Shown here: in pieces, positions 10,676-22,730 of the stretch
Position numbering within the stretch: position 1 is the first letter of the stretch
Layout of the letters: each line of letters starts with the position of its first letter
From: Isoetes taiwanensis
Lineage: Eukaryota > Streptophyta > Lycopodiopsida > Isoetales > Isoetaceae
DNA length: 64,000 nucleotides
Reading direction: 5' to 3'
Assembly (NCBI GenBank): GCA_021234155.1
Contig: JAJEKV010000112.1
Coordinates: 1,575,287-1,639,286, forward strand
Made by a program: the position numbers and the translations under genes
The notes under the pieces: generated by a model
The model's input: only the letters and a program-made list of their open reading frames with translations
The model's database searches: none
What the model was told of the DNA's origin: nothing

Positions 10676-13273
10676 GTCATTCGGTTGAATGCCTCTGAAA
10701 TTCAGAACAAGATTTCTCAGATTGTACAAACATTTCCTTGGTCATATGCTATAGCTTGGCGCATTGATGCAGCAACAAGGTAGGTAAATGCATTGCAGCA
10801 GAGTAGAGAAATTGGAATTCTTCTAAACCTCCTTTGCTGATGGATTAACATTAGGACCATTATTGGGTCAAGAAAGGGATGCAATTCTTCACCTTATACG
10901 GCTGATGCACTGCCAGAATTTGAGAGGTAAGACTTTCTGCAAGGTTATATTTTTCTCTAGATTAACAAATAAAGCATATCCTTTTCCAGATTTCTTGGCG
11001 CAGTTTACCAGCAGCAGAATTATCTGTGGCTCAATACAGTTAAGGGAAATTTACCAAAATAACCTTAATTCTTGACTTAATTCCCAAAAAGCCCTTCGTA
11101 TTTCTGAAATTCCCAAAATGCCCTTAATTCTTAAGTATTTTCCCAAATAGCCCCTTGTAATTTAAAAATCACCAAAAGCTAGAGATAAGCCTATCATTCT
11201 AATGCTTTTATAAAAATCATATTGAAGGGGAAGCTTTGTGGGCTTCTTGTGCAGAAGCTGCTTTATACCCATACATGTTACTTGTAGAGCTCATTTTGCT
11301 ATTTATATGATGTCCGTATCTATCCTCCAAATATTGAATTTCTTGAAAATAATGAATAGCTACCTCCTGCAACATGTCATCCTCCTAGTAGTTCTAAAAC
11401 AAAACGGGATAGGACAGAATGCAGAGATTGGAAAAAGCGTATGTACAAGTGCACACGTTGTGGTAATTAATGTCAAGCATAATGAAGGCAGTTGCAGAAA
11501 TTCTATTTGACATTTCTGTTGCATATTTTTGTCATATTGATTTTTGAAATTTATTTTCCAAATCATTGTCATTTGTAAGAACCACTTCCTCTTAGAAAGT
11601 GATCCTCTATTGTAAATACGTGTTTTTTTTTGTGATTTTTAAATTACAAGGGGCTATTTGAGAAAACACTTAAGAATTAAGGGCATTTTGGGAATTTCAA
11701 AAATACAAAGGGCTTTTTGAGAATTAAGTCAACAATTAAGGTTATTTTGGTAAATTTCCCTACAGTTAATTATCATTATATCATGCCTCAACAGAGTATT
11801 CTACTACAGGTAGGCATCGAAAGTTTTAAAATATTCTTGAACAACATGGTTTCTTGAACCTCATCAGAAAATCCCTATTTGTCCAGCAAGCAGGCATTCA
11901 GGTGAGCACATTTTGGAAATAAAATAAGACCATTTGCTGCCCTTGAGATTCTGAAGATTCTCATATGGCTTCAAATGCGCAGACCATGTTCTGCATTCCT
12001 TCTGAAGATGGAGTAGTGGAGCTAGGGAGTTATCACCATGTAGGTTTGATCTCTACCTTTGTAAATTTATATGTCAAATGGAAAATCTGATCCAGCATAT
12101 GCATAGCAGTTGGAAGAAGATGAAATAATTGTAGATTGCATACAGAATTTCTTCCATACAAGCGATATGCAGAATTTTAATTATGGAGATAGTAAATCTC
12201 AGATGCAGGTAGGCTAATTTACTACTGTCAATCATAAAACCAGCAGTAACATTTGACTAATTGAGCTTGCCATTTTCAGAGATATGTGAAGAAAGCATTC
12301 AAGGGGATGATTTATTGAAGGTAACCAACTTAGTTCAACTACTCTCACAGGGATATGCCACAGAAAGCAGCAGTGCTTATGCCATGGCACATGATTATCA
12401 CTTTGATGGAGATATTCATGAAGCTGAAATGGACACTACAGATAGTTCAGCAGTAGAAACACATAGTTCAGCAGTAGAAACACCACAGAAAGGGGCGTTT
12501 CAACCTTGGATGAGGTCACAAATTTTGCCTTCTAAATCTGGTGTAAAAAGCCAATACATGCTGAAATACATTCTTGGAGCATGGTGCAACAACATAGCAC
12601 CTCTAGTATATACTGAACCACAAAGGAGCCATAAGCTTGCAGAACGAAGACGAAGAGCGCGACAGAGCTACTACATGGAGAAATTGAAGTGCCTCATCCC
12701 TCGTAATACCAAGGTGAAAAATCAAATCAGTTAATTGAGTTCTATCTAACGTTTCAAAAAGATTTGAAGAGATCCTGAATTGTGTTGTAGAAAGACAAGA
12801 TTTCAATACTCGAAAGCGCCATCGACTACATACCCAAGTTGCAAGGGAAGGTGAGGCATTTGGAGCAGGAGAACAAAAGGATGGAGATGGCCATGCATCA
12901 AGTGAAGGAAGAAAAGGGTGAGGCATTGAGCAGAGATATTGAAGTGAGCAACATTGAAGGTAGCACTGAACTGCAAGTTAGATGCCTTTTGAGTGCTAAA
13001 AGCAACGAGCTTGTTGGCATCTTACTGGCTCTTCAGAATATGAGTTTGGAAGTGAGAAATCTGTTCGCTCAACCGCACCAGGATTTTTTGTATGTGAAAT
13101 TAACTGCTTTCCCTTTGGTAAGGATTATGTCTTTTTTTTGTGGATGCTAATGATCATTAATGATTAATTTAACATGGTGACTAATGATTTGGTTGCTAAA
13201 TCCTCAGCCAAGCCAAATGCAGGTTTTAAGTTGCGCCCAAATTGGAGCTGCCCTCCATAATGTGCTTTCATGA
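10676..13273 (+). CDS. bHLH transcription factor, IIIf (TT8/EGL3-like), copy A
   Basis: Spliced gene assembled from sequence and GT-AG borders. An MYC-type N-terminal domain is spread over small exons: IVQTFPWSYAIAWRIDAATR ending at 10,779; a QNYLWLNT exon to about 11,037; KSLFVQQAGIQ 11,868-11,901; TMFCIPSEDGVVELGSYHH 11,983-12,039; QLEEDEIIVDCIQNFF... 12,107-12,208. The exon from about 12,282 to 12,713 holds an acidic linker, a MLKYIL motif and the basic region with H-x3-E-x3-R spacing (HKLAERRRR). Exon 12,791-13,117 starts KDKISILESAIDYIPKL (helix 2) and continues into an ACT-like tail. A last exon, 13,208-13,273, ends LHNVLS-stop. In flowering plants this subgroup partners MYB and WD40 proteins in flavonoid and epidermal regulation. 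The first exon could not be closed, so the gene may be damaged. Confidence 0.65.
11044..11760. mobile_element. Mutator-like MITE with long TIRs and 9-bp TSD
   Basis: A 717-bp element with terminal inverted repeats of about 125 bp (outer end GGGAAATTTACCAAAATAAC). It is bounded by a perfect 9-bp duplication, TACAGTTAA, at 11,035-11,043 and 11,761-11,769. The orthologous position in copy B (about 57,710) shows the single, empty TACAGTTAA, which proves insertion. Nine-base duplications and long TIRs fit the Mutator superfamily. No transposase is encoded. The duplicated target contains the GT splice donor of the upstream bHLH exon. Confidence 0.93.
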
Positions 13274-14139
13274 AGCTGCGCTTCTCCTTTTTTCCTTTGG
13301 GAAGGACTGTAACATATTCTTATCTACTTGAACAGTAGAGTAACAATAACAGGAAGCAGTTGCATAATTAAGGATATTCCAGACTGGTATCAGACAACCA
13401 CATGTCAAACAATTTAGGCCCCACATGTCAATACCAGACAAGAAGAATTGTTGCTAGAAACCAAACCATCTTTGCTTCTCATCTTAAATGAAACCATTCA
13501 GAGGCTTGGTGTTGGTGGGTCCAAATCCCCCAGAAGGAATAAATAATATTGTTTGTCAAATTTGTAAGAAATTGCATTGCATGCCAAACATGCATTATCT
13601 TATACATTGTAGAATAGCGAGGATTTCGTTTCTTCCACACCATCTCATATTAGTCAACATACATCTCTACATCTGTCTAAGAACAAATGTATATATAGGA
13701 ACAAACCTAGAAAATTCCAGCAACTTTTGGAAGACAAAAAACCAGATGAGACTCAACCAAATCATTCTGTTGTTCAAAGGTAGCCGGCAAATGATAAATC
13801 CAAGGCAATTAAGTAAATTCTTGTAGCAGATGCTCCATTTCCTCTGTATCCTTTTTTGACATTATATGAAAGAGTGTTGGTTGTGTTGCTTTCCCACCCA
13901 CTGCAAATCAGTAAAACATATCACATACTCTCTTTGGCATCTTTAGTAGGGTTGCCTAACCCGAGATGACCGATTTGCTGCGATTCTAGCTATGCCACGT
14001 GTTTTGCCGCGTCAGCTTTTTTCCATCCCAATCGTTAGATCTTCTAATTTCTGAATCGACGGCTAGGAAAAATAGAAAACCCAGGTAATTCCTTCGGCCG
14101 GTCGCGGCCCTAACCATTCCGACAAGCGATTGCTTCCAC
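13274..14139. other. 3' flank of bHLH copy A, no gene seen
   Basis: The sequence is duplicated in copy B (59,090-59,985) and partly in copy C (38,500-38,766). Open frames here are not conserved between copies. Confidence 0.5.
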
Positions 14140-14330
14140 CGCTGGCTATAGATTTACAAAATTCAAGAGCTGCGAAGCTTGTAAAGTCATGGGAAAGCTC
14201 TTCAAGGCCAGGAACTTTAGGTCCGGTGTTAATTCTTTTCAAATGGGAAGAGGCTCCGGGGTTCCAAAACGAAGCATCCCTGCTCTAAAGCCTCTTAAAT
14301 ACTTGCCGCTCCTCCATGTTACTTCTTGGC
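14140..14330 (+). pseudogene. Gene remnant with FKWEEAPG motif, copy A
   Basis: A plus-strand frame reads SRAAKLVKSWESSSRPGTLG followed by FKWEEAPGFQNEASLL and a stop. The (F/L)KWE-x-x-PG motif is seen in a family of plant proteins of unknown function (DUF688-like, from memory). The duplicate at 59,990-60,178 has Ser in place of Trp. No clear continuation was found, so this is probably a broken piece of a neighbouring gene carried in the duplicated block. Confidence 0.35.
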
Positions 14331-14903
14331 CTTCTTTACCACTAGCTCGGAAAGATCATCAGCTCCAGGAAAAGCCTCAAAATCAATATATGTGGCATGG
14401 TTTATTGAGCACAAGAAAGGGCCAGAATAATTCTAAGGATTTCGGGGTAGCATCTTCTATGCAACGTGCTTATTTGGTCAAATTTTGCATGTCAATTTTT
14501 GGCATTTTTGGCTCTTAAGACCATTCTGTTCTAATAACAACTGGGTGTTTTTGTATGTTGAGGTTACAAGTTAATAGCTGGTCGTGATCTTAGATCTCCT
14601 AAACTTGCCAAAGCCGATGGTATGGTAAGTATATCTCTCCTTTTGTTTTATGTATTGCCAGCATTTTATGTCGCCCCAAATTCAGTATTGAGGCATATTT
14701 TTGAACATTTGGATATGCTAGACTAAAGAAAACATCAAGATATTGAGCATAGCCATCATTGATAGCAATAAATTCTCCGCATTGGCATTATTATATGTTC
14801 AGACCAAGAATCCTGGCTTTTCCTTGTCACATTGGCAAACTACCTCATGGGCTTCTAGAAGTGGAAATCGAACAATGATCTAAGCCAAAGTAAGTCATGT
14901 ACT

Positions 14904-14922
14904 CAGGGATAGGTTCAATACG
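14904..14922 (+). repeat. Left TIR of the hAT element
   Basis: CAGGGATAGGTTCAATACG, immediately inside the CATGTACT duplication. Confidence 0.9.
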
Positions 14923-15019
14923 CTGTACGTTTTATATGGAATACGTATGAATTGAATGATAGGCACAAATTTGCCGTATAAAACGTAAAAAATACGGCAA
15001 AAAACAATTCCGGCGTCGG

Positions 15020-15178
15020 AAGATTTTCGCGTACGCGAAAATAACAGATTCGCGTACGTGAAAATTTGTTCGCGTACGCGAACCCTTCGGAATCGCGTAC
15101 GCGAAACCTTTTTATTTTCACGTACGCGAAAACAATAGATTCGCATACGCGAAAGATTGTTCGCGTACGCGTTCAAGT
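15020..15178. repeat. Left subterminal array of TTCGCGTACGCGAA palindromes
   Basis: Seven copies of the 14-bp palindrome, with one- or two-base variants, lie in about 160 bp just inside the left TIR. The same motif recurs ten times near the right end. hAT elements usually have short subterminal repeats that bind their transposase, so that role is inferred here. Confidence 0.85.
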
Positions 15179-15792
15179 TGTTTTTGCGACGCTGCGAAAA
15201 ATTTAAATTCGGCGTCTGGCGGTTCTTAGTGTTCGGCGTCACGCGAAAAAGTTTCAGCGTCTGGCGAATCATTTGTTTTCACAGCGTGCGAAAATCTTTG
15301 AGCTATTTTTTCCCAATTTACTAAGCAAAAAAAATATTTGCGCCTCTGTTTGGCCTATTTTGTGGCACTATTAATAGTATATATAAGAAAAACGTGATTA
15401 GCCCTAGAATTCACCTCAAACGTTGACTGCCAGGTTGAGTCAAAATACTCCTTGGGAAATGGTTTGCCTTTGAGGTGTCGTTTTTAGTCGAGTCGAGCGG
15501 CGTTGGATCTTGGAATGTGAGTTTACTCCGTCCCAGTGGTTTCCAACCTTGGGTTCGCATCTGGTTCCGTCCAACCCCCCTTGATTCTCGTACGGAACGT
15601 CGACGTAACATATGCATTGTGAGCTTGCTCCTTTGCATATATACGTCTTCCTTTAGTTCGTGTAATCAAGGATTCAGATTAACAGACATTGTCGGTGAGG
15701 TCCAGAACAATGGCTACCGGTCACGCATCTACCTCACGGAGGTGCGGGCGTGTCATGCATCCACCTCTAGAGGTCGCGAGGATCTGCGTGCG

Positions 15793-18134
15793 ATGGCGAG
15801 GCCCGCGGGGGCTACTGCACTCCCACCACGTCGGGTTCTTGGAGTTGCGGAGTCGGAGAAGAGGCCGGAATGGGATTTTGTGAAAGAGTTTGGCGTAAAT
15901 GAGTGGGAATGTGTGTTTTGTGGATACTCATCCGGTAAATGGTTACGCAACAAGAATTGAGCTCACATCTTACGTGAGCGAGGCGTCGGTGTCGCGACTT
16001 GCATCGCATCATCTGGCCGACTTGGCGAAAGGATGCCATTGAAAGATTATCTCGACTAGATGTGATACGCAAAACGAAGAATAATAATGAGAAAAAACGA
16101 GTTCTGAATACTCAACAAAGCCGGTGCCCGGCGGGGAGAAAGGCGAAGATAACTATACCACCCTCCCCGTTGGAGTTGGGACGGTATATCAATCGAGAGG
16201 GTGGACTAGGGTCAATAGGTATAAGCACCCGAGAAGCGAGAGAGAATGATAGAGACAATTGAAATAGTGGAAAACAGACGCGAAGCAACAAAGGGTTGAT
16301 CATTGCTTAACATCGAACAGCGAAGAAGACGCAATTGAAGGTTGTAGAGGCATTTTTATATGCCGGGTTGTCTCCATATATTTTGGAGCACAAAGCAATG
16401 AAAGAAGCCTTCCAAGAAGTTGCCAAAACAGGGCTGGCTTTTAGGTTGCCTTCATACAAGCATGCCAACAATAAAATGGTTGATGAAATACACGGAAAAA
16501 TGGTCGAGAAGGTAGAGATGAAGTTGTGTCATGTGACTGAAGTCAGGCCAGCTTCACTAGTGACTGATGGTTGGAGCAATGTAAACAAGGACCATCTTAT
16601 AAACTTCATGATCGTGTATCTAGGGGGTGAAGTATATATTTTTGAAAACCGTAGAAACTAAAACTGACCAAGTGACAGGGGATTGGATTTTCCAGAAAAT
16701 AAAGGCCGTGATAGAGAGTTTTGGACCGAAGAGAATATTTCAGGTTGTAATGGATAACGCGCCTAATTGCAAGCTAGCAGGTGAATTATTGGAGTCTGAA
16801 TTTCCAGGGTTGCACGCTACTAGCTGCCAATGCCATTGCCTGAACCTATTGCTCAAGGATTGGTTCTCACAGCACACGTGGTTCAAAGATCCCATTTAGA
16901 AAGCGCGTCAGCTTGTAAAATTCATCACAAAGAAGCCGGCAATTTATGCCATTTACAAGTCATTGCGTCAGAAGACCCTAGCACTCATGAATCCTGGGCA
17001 AACCCGATTTGGTTCCAAATACATCTGTCTTGAAAGAGTGCTTAAGTGTCGTGATTGGATTATCTCAACCTTCAATCATACGGAGTTTTTTGAATGGGAA
17101 AGGAGGCAGAAAGGGAAAAATGCCGCCAAACACCGACAACAAGCCGCTGCCCTTCGAGAAATGCTTGGGTGGGAGACATTTTGGAAAGGTGTAAAGAATG
17201 TTGTGAGGTGCATGCAACCTGTTTGTCATGCCATCAAAACCCTTGATTCTTCTAAGGCAAGCACTGGAAAGGTTTGGAGGTGTTGGCACTCTATTCAATC
17301 CTTTCTAGAACGTGATGGCCCCAATGCACCATTTGACAATACTAAGCGCGCAACACTGCTCAGATGCTTCAATGAACGATGGAAGAAGTCCTACAATGAT
17401 CTTCATGGTGCCGCACATGCCTTAGACCCACACAACCACGATATGGACCAGCATACAGATAAAGAAGTGATGGGTTCGTTGAAGAAGGTTGCAAAAATGT
17501 ATTATCCAAATAGCTCGGACTATAAGACCTTCATTGCCAGTTAACCGAATACCAGAACCTGAGTGGAAGGTGGGCAGATGAGGAGCTTCACGATGCACTG
17601 GAGAGTCATAAGAAGGAACCAAATATGGAATCTTATGCATGGTGGCAAGCCCATGGACAGGTTACTGATACGTTACAGGCCCTTGCAATGACTATCCTCT
17701 CCTTGGTATCCTCCAATAGTGCAAGTGAGAGGAATTGGAGTGCCTATAAGTATATGCACAGTGTCACCCGCAATCGCTTGCTACATCAGAAGGCAGACAA
17801 ACTTGTATACAACTTCTCCAATTGGCGGCTATTGAATCGCAACAGTGGTACATCTGCAATCGATAAGCTACAGTTTCCTTTCATGGATGCAGATTCTGAA
17901 GTGGAAGAGGACAGCTTCGAAGACAGTGAGGACGAGTTGCTTGCAATAAATTCTGCAAACCATGTTGATGAAGACATTCAACGTACCCACTTCGTTGATG
18001 ACGAAGATGATATAGGCCAAGCCATATTCTCAGACGAGTCAGCCGAGAGCGAGGCTACACATTTTTTACAATTTTGTTCAAAAATTTGTAGTGATTTCAA
18101 AAACTTTAAATGCAGTGGCTTTTTGTCGCTCTAA
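15793..18134 (+). pseudogene. hAT transposase (BED finger, DUF659, dimerisation domain), decayed
   Basis: An ATG at 15,793 opens a frame with a BED-type zinc finger, WECVFCGYSSGKW, then AHILRERGVGVATC after an in-frame TGA at about 15,958. A DUF659-like core follows from about 16,335 (PSYKHANNKMVDEIHG, then VTDGWSNVNKDHLINF with the first catalytic Asp, then VVMDNAPNCKLAGELL). The C-terminal dimerisation block is at about 17,700 (SSNSASERNWSAYKYMHS), followed by a strongly acidic tail. Lesions are a frameshift near 16,655, a TAG at about 16,898 and a frameshift near 17,541. It would have mobilised the surrounding element, but this copy cannot make full-length protein. Confidence 0.9.
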
Positions 18135-18334
18135 TGCACTTGATGTTTTATTCAATGTCTATTTTTTTTTAATCTCTAAAATTGCTACTATTTTTCATGC
18201 TAAACTACGGGGCTAAAAAGGGGTACCAAACAATTTTGCATGGAAGCTAAGTTGAATTAGCCCCTCAAAAGTAGTACCTAAAATATTCAAATTGTCACAC
18301 TTGTCACAAATTTACCTCGAAAAGGGACCTTTTT

Positions 18335-18419
18335 GAGGGAATTTTAGGGAATCTTTCAAAGATTCCTTTTAAAGTGCGTTTGGAGTAAATAAGTGCGTTT
18401 CATTTTAAACTTTGTTAAT
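18335..18419. repeat. AAGTGCGTTTCATTTTAAA repeat, left copy
   Basis: The segment ending AAGTGCGTTTCATTTTAAAC is repeated directly at 22,671-22,729. Each copy stops exactly where a piece of the Copia LTR starts, so both copies mark the inversion breakpoints. Confidence 0.75.
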
Positions 18420-18480
18420 CTTGCTAGGCATTTTATCATTACACTTGTGATAATCATCTTCTTGCCTGTAAATTCTATCA
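18420..18480 (-). repeat. Displaced, inverted 61-bp tip of the Copia 3' LTR
   Basis: On the minus strand this reads TGATAGAATTTACAGGCAAG onward to CTAGCAAG. It matches the first 61 bases of the intact LTR (33,852-33,912) with two differences. The next five bases (18,481-18,485, AATTT on minus) equal the AATTT that follows the other LTR at 34,714. The LTR copy starting at 22,731 lacks precisely these 61 bases. Confidence 0.88.
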
Positions 18481-18588
18481 AAATTATAACCAAAAACTTC
18501 TTTTTATTAATAGTGCCAGGGACGGTTACAATAGTATGAAAATCCTCAAGACCAATTACAACAGACCAGTCCTCATCACATCATTTTT

Positions 18589-18831
18589 CTAGGCAGCGCC
18601 TTCTTCGTCAGTTTCATCATTCGCAGTTCTATCCTCTTCTGCCTGGGGACCTAGATTCAACCTCCGATGACCCTTTCCCTTAGTGCAACGTCCTCGAGAC
18701 GTGTTTCTTCTAGCCCGTTCTTTGTTTGTCAAGGTAAAGCGCAAAGGTGAGTCCGTTGGATCACGTAGGCCAGTCAAGTCATCAACTGTATTGCTCGAAC
18801 CTGGCCTTTCTGTATTTTTCATTTTGAACAA
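18589..18831 (-). CDS. Unrecognised short ORF with acidic C-terminus
   Basis: An 80-codon frame: a basic middle (RARRNTSRGRCTKGKGHRR) and an acidic end (DRTANDETDEEGAA). It looks like the 3' exon of a larger gene rather than a whole gene. No family is recognised and no upstream exon was found with confidence. It lies inside the inverted segment of the hAT element. Confidence 0.25.
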   Translation of the reverse strand: MFKMKNTERPGSSNTVDDLTGLRDPTDSPLRFTLTNKERARRNTSRGRCTKGKGHRRLNLGPQAEEDRTANDETDEEGAA

Positions 18832-19119
18832 AGTTACACTGCGGCTAATTCAGAATGCATGTTGTCGTCTGACATGTTGAGACCATGGTCACTAGAGCTA
18901 TTCGTGTCCTCTGCCAATGAGTATACGTTCCTCAGCATTGTCTACCAATGAAACCGCAACCCGCATGCTAACCTCAGTATCGTTTGAGTCACAACATGCA
19001 ACTTGTTAGCCGCTTTGAGTTGCTCAAAATGTAATCATACAACATGGCGGTAAATCATACAACATGGTTGTTTCATAAAAGGTGTTTTTAGTGTTAGTTC
19101 GAAAGCTTTAATGTTCCCC

Positions 19120-19595
19120 GTTATTGGGCGGTATAAATTTATACCGGGTGAGTTCAAACAATACAACGAATTTATCAAAGCGGTATAAATTTATACCATG
19201 TGAGCTCAAATTTCTACCACGTGAGCTCAAAGCGTTACACGGGGAAAGAACTTCGAGTGGTATAAATTTATACCGCCCGGATGAGCTCAAAGCGGTATAA
19301 GTTTATACCGTTTCCCCACATGAAAATCTTTGAGAGCGGTATAAATTTATCACCCGAAATTTTTAAAAGGAAGTCACGGTATAAATTTATACCATGAGAT
19401 CTCTTGAAAAACATTTCCTTTTAAATTCAATACATTATCTTGAAAAACATTTCCTTATAAATTCAATAACACAAGAAATTTCTTGTAAACGGAATTTTAT
19501 TTATGGTTATAACTTGACCTTTCATGGATATAACATGATTTTTGCCTGGCTAAAACATGGCAGATGCTTTTGACGGTATAAATTTATCACCGAGG
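19120..19595. repeat. Array of GGTATAAATTTATACC palindromes
   Basis: Seven full or half copies of a 16-bp palindrome, spaced 30-180 bp, several followed by TGAGCTCAAA. Two more lie at 22,171-22,228. Together they bracket the receptor-kinase fragments, as the subterminal repeats of a separate nested element would. I could not find matching TIRs or a target duplication. Confidence 0.8.
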
Positions 19596-19824
19596 CTAGG
19601 AAAACGTGTGTTGGGAAAGCTTTAGGGTTGTGATAATCGAATGATTTAGGTGTTTTTTATTGGTGCGGCATCGGTTTCTTAGTGATGCGAAAGGTTTGTT
19701 TCTTAGTCCGAAGAAGCTTTGAAGAAGATTTTTTGTTTTTTTAGGGTTTTAATCGGCCCGACATCTTAGTCCAAGTTTTCTCGGATGTGGAATAGGTTTT
19801 CACACAACGAATGGGTTCTCCGCG

Positions 19825-20005
19825 TTGTTGTTTGGTTTCCACGATTGGGTTTCACGATTGGGTTGGAAGCAACCCAAAGAGGCTACTAATTGCAGTGATT
19901 GCATAAGCAACAACGGAGTAGATTGTGGCTACAACAGCAGCAGCACCGCCAAAGGCTTTGTGTGCATCTGCAAATCCAGGAATATCACCACTGGAACTTG
20001 TCCAG
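19825..20005 (+). pseudogene. WAK-associated C-terminal domain exon (LRK10L-type), captured fragment
   Basis: The frame reads WKQPKEATNCSDCISNNGVD, then CGYNSSSTAKGFVCICKS, then TTGTCP, and stops at a GT donor (CCAG|GTGAG). The Cys spacing C-x2-C-x6-C-G-Y...F-x-C-x-C is that of the WAK_assoc domain, which precedes the membrane span in LRK10-like wall-associated receptor kinases. No transmembrane segment or kinase follows on this strand. It therefore looks like a captured exon, now stranded in a transposon. Confidence 0.6.
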
Positions 20006-21690
20006 GTGAGAACAATGTTTATTTGCGTTGCCCAAACTCTGTTTTGCTTGGATTGGTTTAGGCGTCTGACTGACTGACAAAAGTGCAAACAATAGGATGA
20101 AAAATGCAGACGTAGTTTCCATGATCATGAAAGATATGGATGGTTTTTCTGTACAGGATGGCAGTTAAGAACGTGTTGGAAAGCTGATATGATGTGAAGT
20201 GACGTAATTTTTAAGGTGGGTCCCCGGACTTCAATCAATCTCGGCATCTGATCGAGTACAAAATATGGCCGATTACGGGTAATCTAGGTAATCTCGGTTT
20301 GTAAGTCTTTAAATTATTTATGGTCAACGAAAAAACTTACGTGGACTTATTTAAGCATTCAATTTGTCTATGGCTCCACAAAGTCGGAGACTCCAAGATA
20401 GCATGTGCGGAACTCCAAGATAGCATGTGCGAGAACTCCAAGATGGCATTGGAATTTCCATCTTTGGAAGTAAGCAAGTTAACGGTTGGATTCCAAAGCA
20501 AATCATGTTTGATGCAATATTATTCACATAGTTATAGAGGAGGCCAATAGATTGACACAACAGGAAGGCAATCACCTTTTCAGCATGTTGGAAGCATGTG
20601 GCGAAGAGGAGATCATGGAGGATGGAGGATGGAAGATGTATTTGTTTAGATTCGTTATTCCTCATTGTGATTTGAAATTGTAACTTATGCAAATTATCGG
20701 TTGCAAAGCAAAAAGAACACCACCACTTGAATAGTTGTAAGCACCACGATGTCCTCGGGTTACTCATCGGTATAGAGTTCTACTTCGCTATGGAGAGTGA
20801 TTCGGGCCCATATCTCCTTATGCAAGAAGAGTTGAATTTTTTATCTTTGGTGTTTGGAGCTTAAAGCAGTTATAAAAGGAAATCAATACATCAGCAAGCA
20901 TACCTTGAACTCATCCAAAGGACATGAGTTATCATGAGTGCAAGACAACACGGGAGCAAATGGATTATTTCACTGGCTGCGTTTGCAAGGTCAAATATTT
21001 TCAACTTCTATTCAATGCTTGAGTTATTGCAACTTATGTAGTCAATGTGGATCCGAATTATTGCAAGCTCCACCTATATTTAGTACTATAGTTGGAGCAT
21101 CAAAATCTGGAGTGATCTAACACTATATTTTTATTGACAACTTATCCTTCGTAACTTCTGCAAAGCCTTGCCACAATTATTATACTTAGGGTGTCATTAT
21201 GCATTCTTCTTATATACCATCGGTTCACTTTGTCTCTGAGCGGAAGCTCATAAATAGTGGGAATGAAATCATGCTTCGAATTCAAGAAGTTTGATAGGAC
21301 AACAAAGTTACCATGGGATATGCTTAACTTGCTTGGATGGAATATTCAACTACGGATGTTCTCAACTCCTCAAGAGAAATTTATAGCCCATTGCCTCAAT
21401 GAGATAAAATTGCAATTGTTCTCAGAAAGATGGAGATTAAACATTGTGGGCCATGAATAGGTACAAAATTCTTGGTAGCCGCACATTACAAGCGAGCACA
21501 TGAAAGAAATGAGGAACACTGCAAATGCAATGAAACTTAAATTATTCGATTAGAATCAATGGAAAAAATGTACATAGTGTCTATGATGGAACCATAGATC
21601 TTATTGCTAGCACAAAGTTGCGTAATTGCCTGATGGGTATCTACCACTTCCCCTGCAATTTGTACTTTTACCAAAACATGCTATGTCTAG
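20006..21690. other. Non-coding stretch inside the hAT element
   Basis: Several short open frames on both strands show no motif. A direct repeat of about 20 bp (GAACTCCAAGATAGCATGTG-like) occurs near 20,390-20,450. I see no gene. Confidence 0.45.
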
Positions 21691-21691
21691 T

Positions 21692-21960
21692 TTATTTATA
21701 AGACTTTGTTAGAATTTCTTCCTTCATATTCCAGAGTTCTTCACATATCTTCTCAAAGGTTGGACGTTTAGAAGCTTTTTTATGCCAACAGTGGTGAATC
21801 AAGCTATCAAGTCTTCTTGGAATAAAAACGACAGAAGATTTAATAGGATTCTTCCATTGTAGTTTCTTGGTAAGCTCTTTTTGTCGTCACAAGCTCCAAA
21901 AAGTGCTAAATACAATGTCGGCTAATTGTTAAGGTCAAGCTTGGACGAGGCAACTCTAGT
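21692..21960 (-). pseudogene. Protein kinase C-lobe fragment, frameshifted
   Basis: The minus strand gives kinase subdomains IX-XI across frames: ADIVFSTF, then LELVTTKRAYQE, then RRLDSLIHHCWHKKASKRPT, then FEKICEELW, ending at TAA (21,692-21,694). This is the end of a plant Ser/Thr or receptor-like kinase. It is on the opposite strand to the WAK-associated exon. If the local inversion is undone, it is also opposite to the kinase N-lobe at 34.8-36.1 kb, so it is probably a separate captured piece. Confidence 0.6.
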
Positions 21961-22170
21961 TTTGACATCAAGACATTGTGACTTGGGCGTCTATTATTAC
22001 AATTTATGGTCAATACAATTTATGGTCAATACAAGCGGTGAAGTACTTCAAATTATCAAACAAATGCATACGTAAGGAATGCATCTGAAGAACGAACGAT
22101 CTTTGGAGAGATCAAGGAAAACAAAATCTCAAGGTGATGAGATTCTTGTGGGTAGGTGGACCCACCACAC

Positions 22171-22228
22171 GTGGTATAAATTTATACCGACGGGTTTCAT
22201 TTCAACCAATCGGTATAAATTTATACCG
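22171..22228. repeat. Two further GGTATAAATTTATACC palindromes
   Basis: Exact or near-exact copies at about 22,172 and 22,212, matching the array at 19.1-19.6 kb. Confidence 0.85.
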
Positions 22229-22670
22229 CTGCACCTGACTATTTCTTACTTGAAACATTCTCTGCAAATTGGCTGTGACATGCCCTGTTATTTAAAGACC
22301 TTATACGGATAGTGCTATGTAACAACTTTTGGTAACACTATTTAATATGGATACTTACTTCGAATGCTTTCTTCTCTGTTAAAAGTTTAAAGAATTTATT
22401 TCTGCTAAACGATGTGTTCTGCTACCGTGAGAGTATTCATGCACGCTTTGCAACACAACCTACTTCAATTGCATGTATTTTGGCAATGGAAATTCTAAGG
22501 CTCCCGTAAAATTCTGCTTGACCCCCCTAAATGGCTTCCTTTTTTTTTGGTCCTATGCTTTTAGAGTATTTTTCTTCAAAAGTGTTGTTTTCATGACGGC
22601 TTTGCAAAAATCATATCCAAAAAACTTGAATGCCTCTATTTTTTTGCTCTTTTTAAAAATTTCTAATTTT

Positions 22671-22729
22671 TTTGAGGGAATCTTTCAAACGCACTTCTTA
22701 AATAAGTGCGTTTCATTTTAAACCTTGTT
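22671..22729. repeat. AAGTGCGTTTCATTTTAAA repeat, right copy
   Basis: Direct copy of 18,335-18,419. It abuts the truncated Copia LTR at 22,730. It also contains a small inverted repeat, CGCACTT...AAGTGCG. Confidence 0.75.
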
Positions 22730-22730
22730 G

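Noticed and set aside
20351-20767. 138-codon minus-strand ORF
   Set aside because: No motif or splice context; inside a transposon spacer.
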